Shown piece by piece: positions 8,804-17,877 of a DNA stretch of 49,706 bases (its first letter is position 1; each line of letters begins with the position of its first letter). The stretch is from Gammaproteobacteria bacterium RIFCSPHIGHO2_12_FULL_45_12. Lineage in GTDB: Bacteria > Pseudomonadota > Gammaproteobacteria > DSM-16500. The notes below the pieces were generated by a model, which made no database searches, was not told the DNA's origin, and saw only the letters and a list, made by a program, of their open reading frames with translations. The position numbers were made by a program, and so were the translations under genes. Location: assembly GCA_001801665.1 (NCBI GenBank), contig MGYH01000015.1, positions 7,391 through 57,096 of the forward strand, in the 5' to 3' direction.

Positions 8804-10455
8804 TTTACCAGCTCCCCGGATACTTGTTTTTGTTGGTGACAGGTATTTGCCGCTTCAATAAAACTCATAAACAAAGGGTGTCCATCGCGCGGTGTTGAAG
8901 TGAACTCAGGATGAAACTGACAACCCACAAACCAGGGATGATTGCCCCGCTCAACAATTTCTACCAGATTGCCATCCGCCGAACGCCCCGAAACGTTTAA
9001 ACCGGTATTTTCGATGGCCGCCAATAAGGTGTTGTTCACCTCATAACGATGACGGTGACGCTCAACAATGTCATCCCGTCCATAAATCTTTCTAACCAGA
9101 CTGCCCGCTTTCAACCGACACGTTTGCCCGCCCAAACGCATGGTGCCGCCAACCTCTGACGTGTCACTGCGTTGTTCCCGCTCGCCCTTTGCATTCACCC
9201 ACTCCGTCACCAAAGCCACCACCGGATAAGGTGTTTCCGGATCAAACTCCGTACTGCTGGCGTTTGGCATGTTTGCTAAATGACGCGCACATTCGATGAT
9301 AGCAATTTGCATGCCAAGACAAATGCCAAAATAAGGAATCTGGTGTTCTCGCGCATATTGGGCAGCCAGAATTTTACCTTCCACGCCGCGCTTGCCAAAA
9401 CCACCCGGCACTAAAATGCCGTCCATGTGATGCAATAAATGATCGACGCCCATCGCTTCTAATTCTTCTGAATCAATATACTCAATACGAATACGGGTGC
9501 GTGTTTGTATGCCAGCATGTTTCAGTGCTTCTGATAAGGATTTATAAGAATCGGTGAGATCCACATATTTGCCGACCATCGCAATGGTGACTTCGCTGTC
9601 CGGGTGACGATACGCCTCCACAACGCGCTGCCATTCCTGCAGGTCAGCCGGCTTCGCTTCCATGCCAAATTGCCGCACCACAATGTCATCCAGCCCTTGC
9701 TCATGCAATTCAATGGGCAACTGATAAATGAAATCAACATCCAGCAAGGGAATAACCGCTTCCTTTTCCACGTTCGTAAACAACGCAATTTTAGATCGGG
9801 CACTCTCTGAAATTGGCCGGTCACTTCGGCATAATAAAATATCCGGTTGAATACCAATGGAACGTAATTCTTTCACCGAATGCTGGGTTGGCTTGGTTTT
9901 CACTTCACCTGCCGTGGGAATATAAGGCAACAAGGTCAAGTGAATAAACAAGGCCTGTTGCCGCCCCAACTCCATTCGTAATTGTCGTATTGCTTCAAGA
10001 AAAGGCAGTGATTCGATATCACCCACCGTGCCGCCAATCTCAACCAATACCACATCCACGTTTTTGCTACCCTTTCTGATACAGTGCTTGATCTCATCTG
10101 TGATATGCGGAATCACTTGCACCGTCCCCCCAAGGTAATCCCCTTTACGCTCCTTGCGTATCACATTGGCATACACCCGCCCAGTGGTAAAATTATTCGC
10201 TCTGGTCATCTTCACACGAACAAAACGCTCATAATGCCCAAGATCGAGATCTGTCTCCGCACCATCCTCGGTCACAAACACTTCCCCATGTTGCAGGGGA
10301 TTCATGGTACCTGGATCCACGTTGATATAAGGATCAAGCTTCATGAGGTTCACGGCCAGGCCGCGAGCCTCCAAAATGGCCGCCAGTGACGCTGAGGCCA
10401 CCCCTTTCCCCAAGGAAGAAACCACACCGCCTGTGATGAATATATATCGAGTCAT
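8800..10455 (-). CDS. pyrG: CTP synthase
   Basis: PyrG aminates UTP to CTP using ATP and glutamine. The N-terminal synthetase domain starts MTRYIFITGGVVSSLGKGVA (P-loop GGVVSSLGKG) with YINVDPGTMNPLQHGEVFV following. The C-terminal class I glutamine amidotransferase domain carries the nucleophile Cys in YFGICLGMQIAI and the catalytic His-Glu pair in QFHPEFTS. At 551 residues it is of normal length. It is the first gene of the pyrG-kdsA unit. I see no strong ribosome binding site at the ATG (only AAGAT about 10 bases away). Confidence 0.97.
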   Translation of the reverse strand: MTRYIFITGGVVSSLGKGVASASLAAILEARGLAVNLMKLDPYINVDPGTMNPLQHGEVFVTEDGAETDLDLGHYERFVRVKMTRANNFTTGRVYANVIRKERKGDYLGGTVQVIPHITDEIKHCIRKGSKNVDVVLVEIGGTVGDIESLPFLEAIRQLRMELGRQQALFIHLTLLPYIPTAGEVKTKPTQHSVKELRSIGIQPDILLCRSDRPISESARSKIALFTNVEKEAVIPLLDVDFIYQLPIELHEQGLDDIVVRQFGMEAKPADLQEWQRVVEAYRHPDSEVTIAMVGKYVDLTDSYKSLSEALKHAGIQTRTRIRIEYIDSEELEAMGVDHLLHHMDGILVPGGFGKRGVEGKILAAQYAREHQIPYFGICLGMQIAIIECARHLANMPNASSTEFDPETPYPVVALVTEWVNAKGEREQRSDTSEVGGTMRLGGQTCRLKAGSLVRKIYGRDDIVERHRHRYEVNNTLLAAIENTGLNVSGRSADGNLVEIVERGNHPWFVGCQFHPEFTSTPRDGHPLFMSFIEAANTCHQQKQVSGELVK

Positions 10456-10728
10456 AATGATGAATTATCTTGATTATTATTAATGAAGTGTCTGGCAAGA
10501 ACTTTAACAAAACTAGGCAAATCCTGCAAGGTATCAGGGTGACCCTAAGCATGGGGCCATATTGCATAAAAAACGATCTATTTCTACTTAAAAGCACTCA
10601 ACCATCTGAGAGACGCACCCGATTCCCGACCCGACCGAATCAGCAGTATCACTTGACTCCATAGCCATATCATTTTACGCTGTTTAAAGTTTGTTTATTG
10701 ATTCCACTGTCCATTTAGGAGATATACC

Positions 10729-10950
10729 ATGTGCTTAAGGATTTTCGTCGCTCTTATCGTGTTGATTGCGATTGCTGTCGGTGTATTCGCGCTGGTTCTG
10801 CCGCGTGACCAGTTAGTACGCCTGATTATCTTCCGTGATTTCTTTGATGTCACCTTACCCATCTTAGCTTTCGGTGCCTTGGTAAAATATCTCTGCACTT
10901 GCTGCTCGAAATATAGCTGTCACTGCTGCAGCTCAAAATCCTGCTCATAA
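10729..10950 (+). CDS. Tiny membrane protein with cysteine-rich tail
   Basis: An unrecognised 73-residue product. Residues ~4-24 and ~41-55 are hydrophobic helices joined by a charged loop (PRDQLVRLIIFRDFFD). The last 18 residues hold seven cysteines in the order CTCC, CHCC, C (positions 56, 58, 59, 64, 66, 67, 72). A perfect AGGAG lies 7 bases upstream of the ATG and a clear terminator follows, so it is a real monocistronic gene. The Cys tail could bind metal, form disulfides or be lipid-modified; nothing in the sequence decides. TTGACT at about 10653 is a possible -35, but the matching -10 is weak. Confidence 0.75.
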   Translation: MCLRIFVALIVLIAIAVGVFALVLPRDQLVRLIIFRDFFDVTLPILAFGALVKYLCTCCSKYSCHCCSSKSCS

Positions 10951-10965
10951 GCAACTGGCACACCC

Positions 10966-11004
10966 TTTCCCGCGTCTCCTTGAAAAGGCGCGGGAAATTT
11001 TTTT
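10966..11004 (+). terminator. Rho-independent terminator of the small Cys-tailed gene
   Basis: The arm TTTCCCGCG (10966-10974) pairs with CGCGGGAAA (10989-10997), the loop can extend the stem with CCTT/AAGG, and the stem is followed by a run of T to 11004. It acts in the plus direction only: there is no T-run on the other strand, so it does not serve tilS. Confidence 0.85.
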
Positions 11005-11010
11005 GATGGC

Positions 11011-12309
11011 TCACTGCCATTCAAGCGTCAGTCCCGCTTCGCCTGTTTTCGCCTCATAAGCGCGATCCATGAAATAACCCACCACGGACACCAGTCGATC
11101 ACCCACATAGACTAATGGCACACCATCACGCTCCCACGGCGGCACACCCCACTGCTGACAACGCTTGTTGAAAGTGGCGCGGCCCACACCCGGCACTTCC
11201 ACCCATTCACCCCCCTTGCGGAAACGAATGCACACTTCAGCCAAACTCGCGCTAAGGCCACTGCCCATTGTACGCGTTGCCTTTAAGACACCCTGACCAG
11301 ACAAAACCAAAGGGGCTTTCATGTCCCAGACAAGTGGTGCTAAGGGCATCACGGGTGCCCGCATCCAGAGTAAACAAAGATCGTCCCGATAGCGGCGAAC
11401 GACAGCCCCTGACCACGCCACACAAGGCATCTTGTCATTCCGTGCCCTTAACACACAGGCATCTATGGTTTGAAGCTTTTTGGCGCTCGGCAAGGGAAAG
11501 GCCAGCGACTGAATCCAGGTTCGCAGTGCCAAACGCCGCTGATCAGATGGCAACTGTAATAACTTGACGACAGACAAACTATCAGCCCTGCTGCCTTTAA
11601 GCGCCGCGCATGAGATATTCGCCTCCAGTAATCCCTGCGCTTCCGCGCAGAATGACGCGCTGCGGGCAATGGTTGGGACAATGGCTGGCCAGCGGCTGGC
11701 CAGCAAGGGTAACACGTGATGGCGTATAAAATTACGAGCATGTGCTACATTGGCATTGGACGTATCATCCACCCAGTGCAGCCGCTTTTCCCGTGCGTAA
11801 CACGACAGGGCAGCTTGTGAAAACAACAGCAAAGGACGTGCATGATCACCCGATGCAAACGGCTTGATCCGAGGCATGGCTGACAACCCTTTGGGGCCTG
11901 CGCCACGACATAACTGTAATAACAACGTTTCCGCCTGATCATCCTGATGATGCGCCGTGAACAGCACATCGCCCACCGCCATTCGCCGAGCAAACACGGC
12001 ATAACGCTGCTCGCGTGCGAGTGCCTCAAGGCTCTCGCCGGAACGAAGAGATAATTGTAAGGCATGCTGTTCCAGAGGCATCGCTAATTCCGTGCAAATT
12101 TGCCTAGCATGCAAGGCCCACTCTGCCGCCAGAGGATGCAAGCCATGATTCACATGGATGGCGCGAAAGGAAATCGCTAGCGTGTCACGCAAGCAATGAC
12201 ACAAATGCAGCAACACATGTGAATCCACGCCGCCACTATAGGCAATCCAGTAGGTGCGATCCAATCCCTGGGCCACACACACCTTGCGAACGGCCGCAAG
12301 CAAGCTCAT
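11011..12309 (-). CDS. tilS: tRNA(Ile)-lysidine synthase
   Basis: TilS adenylates C34 of the tRNA-Ile CAU anticodon and adds lysine, converting it to lysidine so that it reads AUA. The 432-residue protein has the PP-loop YSGGVDSHVLL (SGGVDS at 25-30), FTAHHQDDQAETLLLQLCRG, and a C-terminal TilS substrate domain ending with GEAGLTLEW. The ATG overlaps the accA stop as ATGA, so the two are coupled (accA-tilS is a widespread gammaproteobacterial pair). Confidence 0.95.
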   Translation of the reverse strand: MSLLAAVRKVCVAQGLDRTYWIAYSGGVDSHVLLHLCHCLRDTLAISFRAIHVNHGLHPLAAEWALHARQICTELAMPLEQHALQLSLRSGESLEALAREQRYAVFARRMAVGDVLFTAHHQDDQAETLLLQLCRGAGPKGLSAMPRIKPFASGDHARPLLLFSQAALSCYAREKRLHWVDDTSNANVAHARNFIRHHVLPLLASRWPAIVPTIARSASFCAEAQGLLEANISCAALKGSRADSLSVVKLLQLPSDQRRLALRTWIQSLAFPLPSAKKLQTIDACVLRARNDKMPCVAWSGAVVRRYRDDLCLLWMRAPVMPLAPLVWDMKAPLVLSGQGVLKATRTMGSGLSASLAEVCIRFRKGGEWVEVPGVGRATFNKRCQQWGVPPWERDGVPLVYVGDRLVSVVGYFMDRAYEAKTGEAGLTLEWQ

Positions 12310-13259
12310 GCATGCGAACCATAAGCCATAATACGTTGATAACGCTGTTCGAGTAATGTCCTGACAGGCAATGCTTGCAATGCCGTTAACTGACGCAGCA
12401 ATTCAGCTTTTAAGTTTTGCGCGGTCAAATCATATTGACGATGCGCCCCACCCAGTGGCTCAGGAATCACGCCGTCGACCAACTTAAGTTGATAAATTCG
12501 TTCGGCGGTCAAATTCATCGCTTCTGCTGCCTGTGATGCTTTTTCCGCGCTCTTCCACAAAATGGACGCACAACCTTCCGGAGAAATGACGGAATAAATG
12601 GAATATTGCAGCATCAAGACACGGTCACCCACCCCAATGGCGAGCGCGCCACCGGATCCACCCTCACCAATAATGGTACAAATGATGGGTGTTTTTAACC
12701 GTGCCAACACAAATAAATTACGCGCAATGGCCTCGCTCTGATTGCGCTCTTCCGCGCCAATGCCAGGGTAGGCGCCGGGCGTATCAATAAAGGTGATAAT
12801 GGGTAAGTTAAAGCGTTCGGCCAATTTCATTAACCGCAGCGCCTTGCGGTAATCTTCCGGACTGGGCATGCCAAAATTCCGTTCAATTTTTTCCTGTGTT
12901 TTACGCCCTTTTTCATGCCCCATCACCAGCACAGGGATGTCCGCAAGACGCGCAATGCCCGCAATAATGGAGGCACCCGCAGACAACATTCTGTCACCGG
13001 AGAGCTCATCAAATTCAGTAAAGATGCGATTAATCAGGTCAAGAGTATGCGGTCGCTGGGGATGCCGCGCCAACTGGGTGACCTGCCAGGCGGTAAGATT
13101 AGAAAAAGTCTCTTTTATCAATTGGTTACACTTCACTTCTAAACGTTCAATTTCCTCGCTTAAATTCACATCGGCATCCGTGCCCACCATCCGCAGTTCT
13201 TGGATTTTAGCCTCTAACTCCGCAATGGGCCGCTCAAAATCGAGAAAATTAATGTTCAT
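12306..13259 (-). CDS. accA: Acetyl-CoA carboxylase carboxyltransferase subunit alpha
   Basis: AccA forms with AccD the carboxyltransferase that moves CO2 from biotin to acetyl-CoA, making malonyl-CoA for fatty acid synthesis. The start chosen is the ATG at 13259 giving MNINFLDFERPIAELEAKI, 317 residues, preceded by GAGG 5 bases away; the ORF extends 12 codons further upstream but without family similarity. Visible motifs are SGDRMLSAGASIIAGIARL, FIDTPGAYPGIGAEERNQ, GEGGSGGALAIGVGDRVLML and SVISPEGCASILW. It overlaps tilS by 4 bases. In many relatives accA follows dnaE; here they are divergent. Confidence 0.96.
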   Translation of the reverse strand: MNINFLDFERPIAELEAKIQELRMVGTDADVNLSEEIERLEVKCNQLIKETFSNLTAWQVTQLARHPQRPHTLDLINRIFTEFDELSGDRMLSAGASIIAGIARLADIPVLVMGHEKGRKTQEKIERNFGMPSPEDYRKALRLMKLAERFNLPIITFIDTPGAYPGIGAEERNQSEAIARNLFVLARLKTPIICTIIGEGGSGGALAIGVGDRVLMLQYSIYSVISPEGCASILWKSAEKASQAAEAMNLTAERIYQLKLVDGVIPEPLGGAHRQYDLTAQNLKAELLRQLTALQALPVRTLLEQRYQRIMAYGSHA

Positions 13260-13408
13260 TTTTACCTCAGATCTTCCGCAAAAAAGAAATATCATACCTA
13301 ATTATGGTTATTTTAAATATATCATAACATGACAGGTTGCGGGCCTGAATAATTCCATAGAAAATCCACACCACCACTGTTAATGTATAGACGCCTACAG
13401 GTCTTGAG

Positions 13409-16400
13409 ATGCACATTCATATGGAACCAACATTCGTTCATTTACGCCTACATACCGAGTTTTCTTTAAGCGATGGTTTGCTTCCCATTGACACCTTGAT
13501 GAAGTTTGCCCGCGAATCAGGCATGCCCGCACTCGCCATCACCGACCTAGGCAACCTCTATGCCACCATTAAATTTTACAAAGCCGCACTGGCGCATGGC
13601 ATCAAACCCATCATTGGCGTTGATCTGACCGTCATTGATCCCAAACAACCTAAAACCAGTGGCCGCCTGACCCTGCTTTGTCAAAACAACCAGGGCTACC
13701 AAAACCTGTTAACCCTGGTCTCAAAAAGCTTTCTCGAAGGCCAGCAAGGCCACCAGAAACCAACCATTCAGGCGGCCTGGCTAGGCGAGGGTCTTTCCAA
13801 TGGCTTAATTGCGCTTTCTGGCGGCATGGAGGGTGACATTGGGCAGGCATTACTAGCACAAGATCAGGAAGCTGCCCGCACTTATTTACGCCAATGGTGC
13901 GCACTCTTTCCCAATCGCTTTTACATGGAGGTATGCCGGGTGGGGAAAGCACATGAAAAGGAATACAACAACGCGGCAATCAGCCTCGCTTGCCAACAGA
14001 ACATTCCCATTGTCGCAACAAATGATGTGCGCTTCCTGAAGCGCGAGGATTTTGAAGCGCATGAAGCACGCGTCTGCATTCAGGAAGGCATCACCCTGAA
14101 TGATCCACGTCGTGCCAGGCTTTATACGGAGCAACAATTCTTATGCAGCCCCACGGACATGGCGAAACGCTTTGCCGACATACCACAAGCACTCACTCAC
14201 TCCGTGGAAATCGCAAAACGCTGCAATGTGAGCTTCACCCTTGGAAAAAGTTTTCTGCCCCACTTTCCCATTCCGGCAAACCATTCCACCGAAAGCTTCA
14301 TCTGCGAAGTGGCCATGCAAGGACTAAATGACAGACTAACCGCACTCCACGACACTCATGCGGCTGACTTTGCGGCAAAACGTGAGCCCTATGACCTGCG
14401 CTTAAAGCAAGAACTGGATGTGATCAACAACATGGGTTTTGCGGGCTACTTTCTCATTGTGGCTGATTTTACCAAATGGGCAAAAGAAAATGGCATTCCC
14501 GTTGGGCCTGGCCGCGGCTCAGGTCCTGGCTCCTTGGTGGCCTATGCTTTAAAAATTACGGACCTTGACCCCCTAGCGCTGAAATTACTGTTTGAACGAT
14601 TTTTAAATCCTGAGCGTGTCTCCATGCCCGACTTTGATATCGACTTTTGCATGGAAGGACGTGACCGCGTCATTGACTACGTCATGGAAAAACACGGACA
14701 TGACAGCGTGTCACAAATCATCACCTATGGCACGATGGCAGCCAAAGCGGTCGTGCGTGATGTGGGGCGCGTCCTTGGACTCGGCTACGGTTTTGTCGAT
14801 AAAATTGCCAAACTTATTCCGTTTGAATTGGGCATTACGCTGCAAAAAGCCATGGCGCAGGAACCCTTACTCAAAGAGCGTTACCAGCAGGAAGATGAGG
14901 TACGCACCCTGATTGACCTTGCCTTAAAACTGGAAGGCTTGACGCGAAATGTCGGCAAACACGCCGGAGGCATTGTCATCGCACCAGGCAAACTCACCGA
15001 TTATGTCCCCCTTTATTGTGAGGTTAACGAGCCCGAACATCCCGTCACGCAATTCGATAAGGATGACGTTGAGGCCGTGGGCCTCGTGAAATTTGACTTT
15101 TTAGGGTTAAAAACGTTAACCATCATTGACCGTGCATTACGCATTGTCAATCCACTACAAGCAAGCCCCATTGATATCAGCTTAATACCCTTAAACGATC
15201 CTCCCACCTTTAGTTTACTAAAAGCCTGTCAATCAACTGCCGTGTTTCAGTTAGAATCTCATGGTATGCGCGACCTCATCAAACGCATTCAGCCTGACTG
15301 TTTTGAAGATTTAATCGCACTTGTCGCCCTGTTTCGACCTGGCCCTTTGCAATCAGGCATGGTGGATGACTTCATCAACCGCAAGCATGGGCGTGCGAAA
15401 GTGATTTATCCCCATCCCAAGTTAGAGCCCATCCTGGCACCCACTTACGGCGTCATCCTGTATCAAGAACAAGTCATGCAAATCGCTCAGGTATTAGCAG
15501 GCTATACACTGGGCGCCGCTGATATTTTACGACGCGCCATGGGCAAGAAAAAACCGGAAGAAATGGCAAAACAACGTCAAATTTTCTGCGAGGGCGCAAC
15601 CAGTCGCGGCGTGGCACCTGATGTGGCAACCTACATTTTTGACTTAATGGAAAAATTCGCAGGATACGGATTCAATAAGTCGCACTCTGCCGCCTATGCC
15701 TTGATTGCTTATCAAACCGCCTGGCTCAAAACACACCATACAGCCGCGTTTATGGCAGCCACGTTATCTTCTGACATGGATAAAACAGATAAAATCATGA
15801 CACTGCTAACGGATTGTCGCGCCATGAAATTAGAGGTGGCACCACCTGATATCAATAAAAGCCTCTATTTTTTTACCGTTATTAACACACAGCACTTGAT
15901 GTATGGGCTGGGAGCCATTAAAGGCGTTGGCGAAGCGGCTATTGAGAATATCGTTGAGGTGCGTCAACAAGGTACTCCATTCAGGGATATCTTTGATTTT
16001 TGTCAACGCATTGACTTGCGGAAATCTAACCGGCGCGTACTGGAAGCCTTAATTAAAGCCGGGTGTTTTGATCTGCTGGAAAAGAATCGCGCCATGCTCA
16101 TGGCATCCTTAAACAGTGCCATCCAGCACGCGGAACAGGCGCTCCATAATCAAACCTATGGGCAACATGATTTATTAGCCTTGATGGCCGATCAAACTGG
16201 CATACCACCTTATGTCACAACCGCCCCTTGGAACGAAGAAACCCAGTTAAAAGGTGAAAAAGACTCGCTGGGATTTTATTTGACCGGCCATCCCATGAAT
16301 CGCTATCTAAAGGAATTAGCCCATTTCACCACCTGCCGAATTGGACACCTCCAGAGAAGACAACACACAAGCACTCGCATCTCAGGCATTGTGACCCATA

Positions 16401-16867
16401 TTCGCTTACGCCAAACTAAGCGCGGTGATCGCATTGCCATTTTTTCACTGGATGATGGACAAGCGCGAATCGAAGTTGTCTGCTTTTCTGAATGCTTCCA
16501 TCAATATCGTGAGTTGATTATTGAAGACAGAATGATTATTGTGGAGGGAGACATTGGTATCGATGACTTTAGCAACAGTACACGTCTCATGGCAAAGGAT
16601 CTGTTCACCCTTGAGACTGCTCGTGAACGTTTTGCCAAATATTTAAAAATTACACTGCCAGATAATCAGCCATTTGATATGCAACGCCTGAAACAAATAC
16701 TGGATAAGCACCTAAATGGCACCTGTCAGGTGGTATTACATTATTTACTGGAGAATGCACAGGCCCAATTAAAGCTGGGCGAGGCTTTCAAAATTCATCC
16801 CAGCGAACTATTATTATCAAGCTTAAAGGAATTGTTCCCCGATGAGGAAGTTGAATTTATTTATTAA
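13409..16867 (+). CDS. dnaE: DNA polymerase III subunit alpha
   Basis: This is the replicative polymerase catalytic subunit (1152 residues; E. coli has 1160). In order: an N-terminal PHP domain (FVHLRLHTEFSLSDGLLP), the polymerase core with GPGRGSGPGSLVAYALKITD and PDFDIDFCMEGRDRVIDYV (two catalytic Asp), the third Asp in VKFDFLGLKTLTII, fingers with RRAMGKKKPEEM and AGYGFNKSHSAAYA, a beta-clamp-binding-like GQHDLLAL near residue 917, and an OB fold (ISGIVTHIRLRQTKRGDR). The ATG at 13421 (MEPTFVHLRLH) matches the usual family start as well as, or better than, the ATG at 13409; the RBS evidence (AGG 7 bases from the first) is indecisive. Confidence 0.96.
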   Translation: MHIHMEPTFVHLRLHTEFSLSDGLLPIDTLMKFARESGMPALAITDLGNLYATIKFYKAALAHGIKPIIGVDLTVIDPKQPKTSGRLTLLCQNNQGYQNLLTLVSKSFLEGQQGHQKPTIQAAWLGEGLSNGLIALSGGMEGDIGQALLAQDQEAARTYLRQWCALFPNRFYMEVCRVGKAHEKEYNNAAISLACQQNIPIVATNDVRFLKREDFEAHEARVCIQEGITLNDPRRARLYTEQQFLCSPTDMAKRFADIPQALTHSVEIAKRCNVSFTLGKSFLPHFPIPANHSTESFICEVAMQGLNDRLTALHDTHAADFAAKREPYDLRLKQELDVINNMGFAGYFLIVADFTKWAKENGIPVGPGRGSGPGSLVAYALKITDLDPLALKLLFERFLNPERVSMPDFDIDFCMEGRDRVIDYVMEKHGHDSVSQIITYGTMAAKAVVRDVGRVLGLGYGFVDKIAKLIPFELGITLQKAMAQEPLLKERYQQEDEVRTLIDLALKLEGLTRNVGKHAGGIVIAPGKLTDYVPLYCEVNEPEHPVTQFDKDDVEAVGLVKFDFLGLKTLTIIDRALRIVNPLQASPIDISLIPLNDPPTFSLLKACQSTAVFQLESHGMRDLIKRIQPDCFEDLIALVALFRPGPLQSGMVDDFINRKHGRAKVIYPHPKLEPILAPTYGVILYQEQVMQIAQVLAGYTLGAADILRRAMGKKKPEEMAKQRQIFCEGATSRGVAPDVATYIFDLMEKFAGYGFNKSHSAAYALIAYQTAWLKTHHTAAFMAATLSSDMDKTDKIMTLLTDCRAMKLEVAPPDINKSLYFFTVINTQHLMYGLGAIKGVGEAAIENIVEVRQQGTPFRDIFDFCQRIDLRKSNRRVLEALIKAGCFDLLEKNRAMLMASLNSAIQHAEQALHNQTYGQHDLLALMADQTGIPPYVTTAPWNEETQLKGEKDSLGFYLTGHPMNRYLKELAHFTTCRIGHLQRRQHTSTRISGIVTHIRLRQTKRGDRIAIFSLDDGQARIEVVCFSECFHQYRELIIEDRMIIVEGDIGIDDFSNSTRLMAKDLFTLETARERFAKYLKITLPDNQPFDMQRLKQILDKHLNGTCQVVLHYLLENAQAQLKLGEAFKIHPSELLLSSLKELFPDEEVEFIY

Positions 16868-16878
16868 GGAATCGCTTT

Positions 16879-17691
16879 ATGATAACCAAATTGGACATCG
16901 CGCAAGCACTGCAAGATTATGACGATTGTAGAACCGGCATGAAGGAACTGAGCTACAGTTTCTTTGGACCTGCCTCTTGGGATCCATCCTCCATGGTGAA
17001 GATCAGAAAATTTTGTAAATCCCTGCAAGGGCAAGGGCCGTTATGCGAGGAGGAGCTCTCTCAATTGACTCCGTTAATTTTAAAAAATGCCGTAGAGGAA
17101 GCTCACCCTTTTTGTTATTCGCTAGCTGAAAAACTGCCGGAGAAACTACTGGAGGAACACGCGCAACCCTTTCTATTGACCGAGGTTGATAAAGCTAGCT
17201 ACCAGCAATACCAAGGCGGCTGGGCAGCAACAGAAAAGTATTACCCCCTTTTTATCCTGGCGCTGGCAGATCATTTGAGATGCTTAAATCATCCAAACAC
17301 CATCAACGCAATCATTAAAGCAAATCACTTCTCGTTTCGATTTGCTGCATTAAAAATCATTGCAGCTATCATCCCTATAACAGAAAAACTGTTCCTGAGC
17401 ATTCTGAAACACCCCAAACCTGCTGACATTTTGGGAATCTTTTCTGATCTGCAGCATAAAAAAAAGTCCTCATTAACGCACGACATGTCAACTGACATCC
17501 TAACACATGTCAACCCAGAGTCCTTTGCAAGAGGCTATTATTATCTGATGAAAAAAGGCAACTGGAATGAAAACACCCGAGCGTTATTAAAAAAATCTGA
17601 CAATCCCGTGAAGCTCGCCTTTGAGCTGCATCAAGGTGAGGATGAACCATCCTGGCATCATAAAGGGCGCCGACTACGGAACCTGAGATAA
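16879..17691 (+). CDS. Orphan cytosolic protein downstream of dnaE
   Basis: No family is recognised. The 270-residue product has no signal peptide or membrane segment and is predicted helical; it contains aromatic-rich stretches (KELSYSFFGPASWDP, QQYQGGWAATEKYYPLFILAL) and a basic C-terminus (HHKGRRLRNLR). It begins 11 bases after the dnaE stop with AAGGA before the ATG, so it is probably read through from dnaE, although an orphan in this place is not a conserved arrangement. Its 3' flank is an R3 repeat. Confidence 0.7.
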   Translation: MITKLDIAQALQDYDDCRTGMKELSYSFFGPASWDPSSMVKIRKFCKSLQGQGPLCEEELSQLTPLILKNAVEEAHPFCYSLAEKLPEKLLEEHAQPFLLTEVDKASYQQYQGGWAATEKYYPLFILALADHLRCLNHPNTINAIIKANHFSFRFAALKIIAAIIPITEKLFLSILKHPKPADILGIFSDLQHKKKSSLTHDMSTDILTHVNPESFARGYYYLMKKGNWNENTRALLKKSDNPVKLAFELHQGEDEPSWHHKGRRLRNLR

Positions 17692-17702
17692 ACTCGACAA
17701 CC

Positions 17703-17851
17703 CATTTCTGAATGACAACCCATTTTTGCAACCTATGCCAAGTTGCAACTGTCATCCAGAGGAGCGTTTTTTGCGACGAAGGATCTCGGGTTATTTAGGA
17801 GATTCTTCGCTTCGCTCTGAATGACATCTCATTTCTGAATGACAACCCATT
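17703..17851. repeat. R3 repeat body flanked by 22-bp direct repeats
   Basis: The core (17729-17832) is an R3 element in reverse orientation, recognisable from GTTTTTTGCGACGAAGGATC and GAGATTCTTCGCTTCGCTC. It lacks the terminal inverted ends of the other copies. It is flanked by a direct repeat beginning CATTTCTGAATGACAACCC at 17703-17724 and 17830-17851, which itself resembles the R3 edge. It fills the space between the orphan 16879-17691 and ppiD. Confidence 0.75.
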
Positions 17852-17877
17852 GGCGAACAAACTTCCAAACAAGCACA

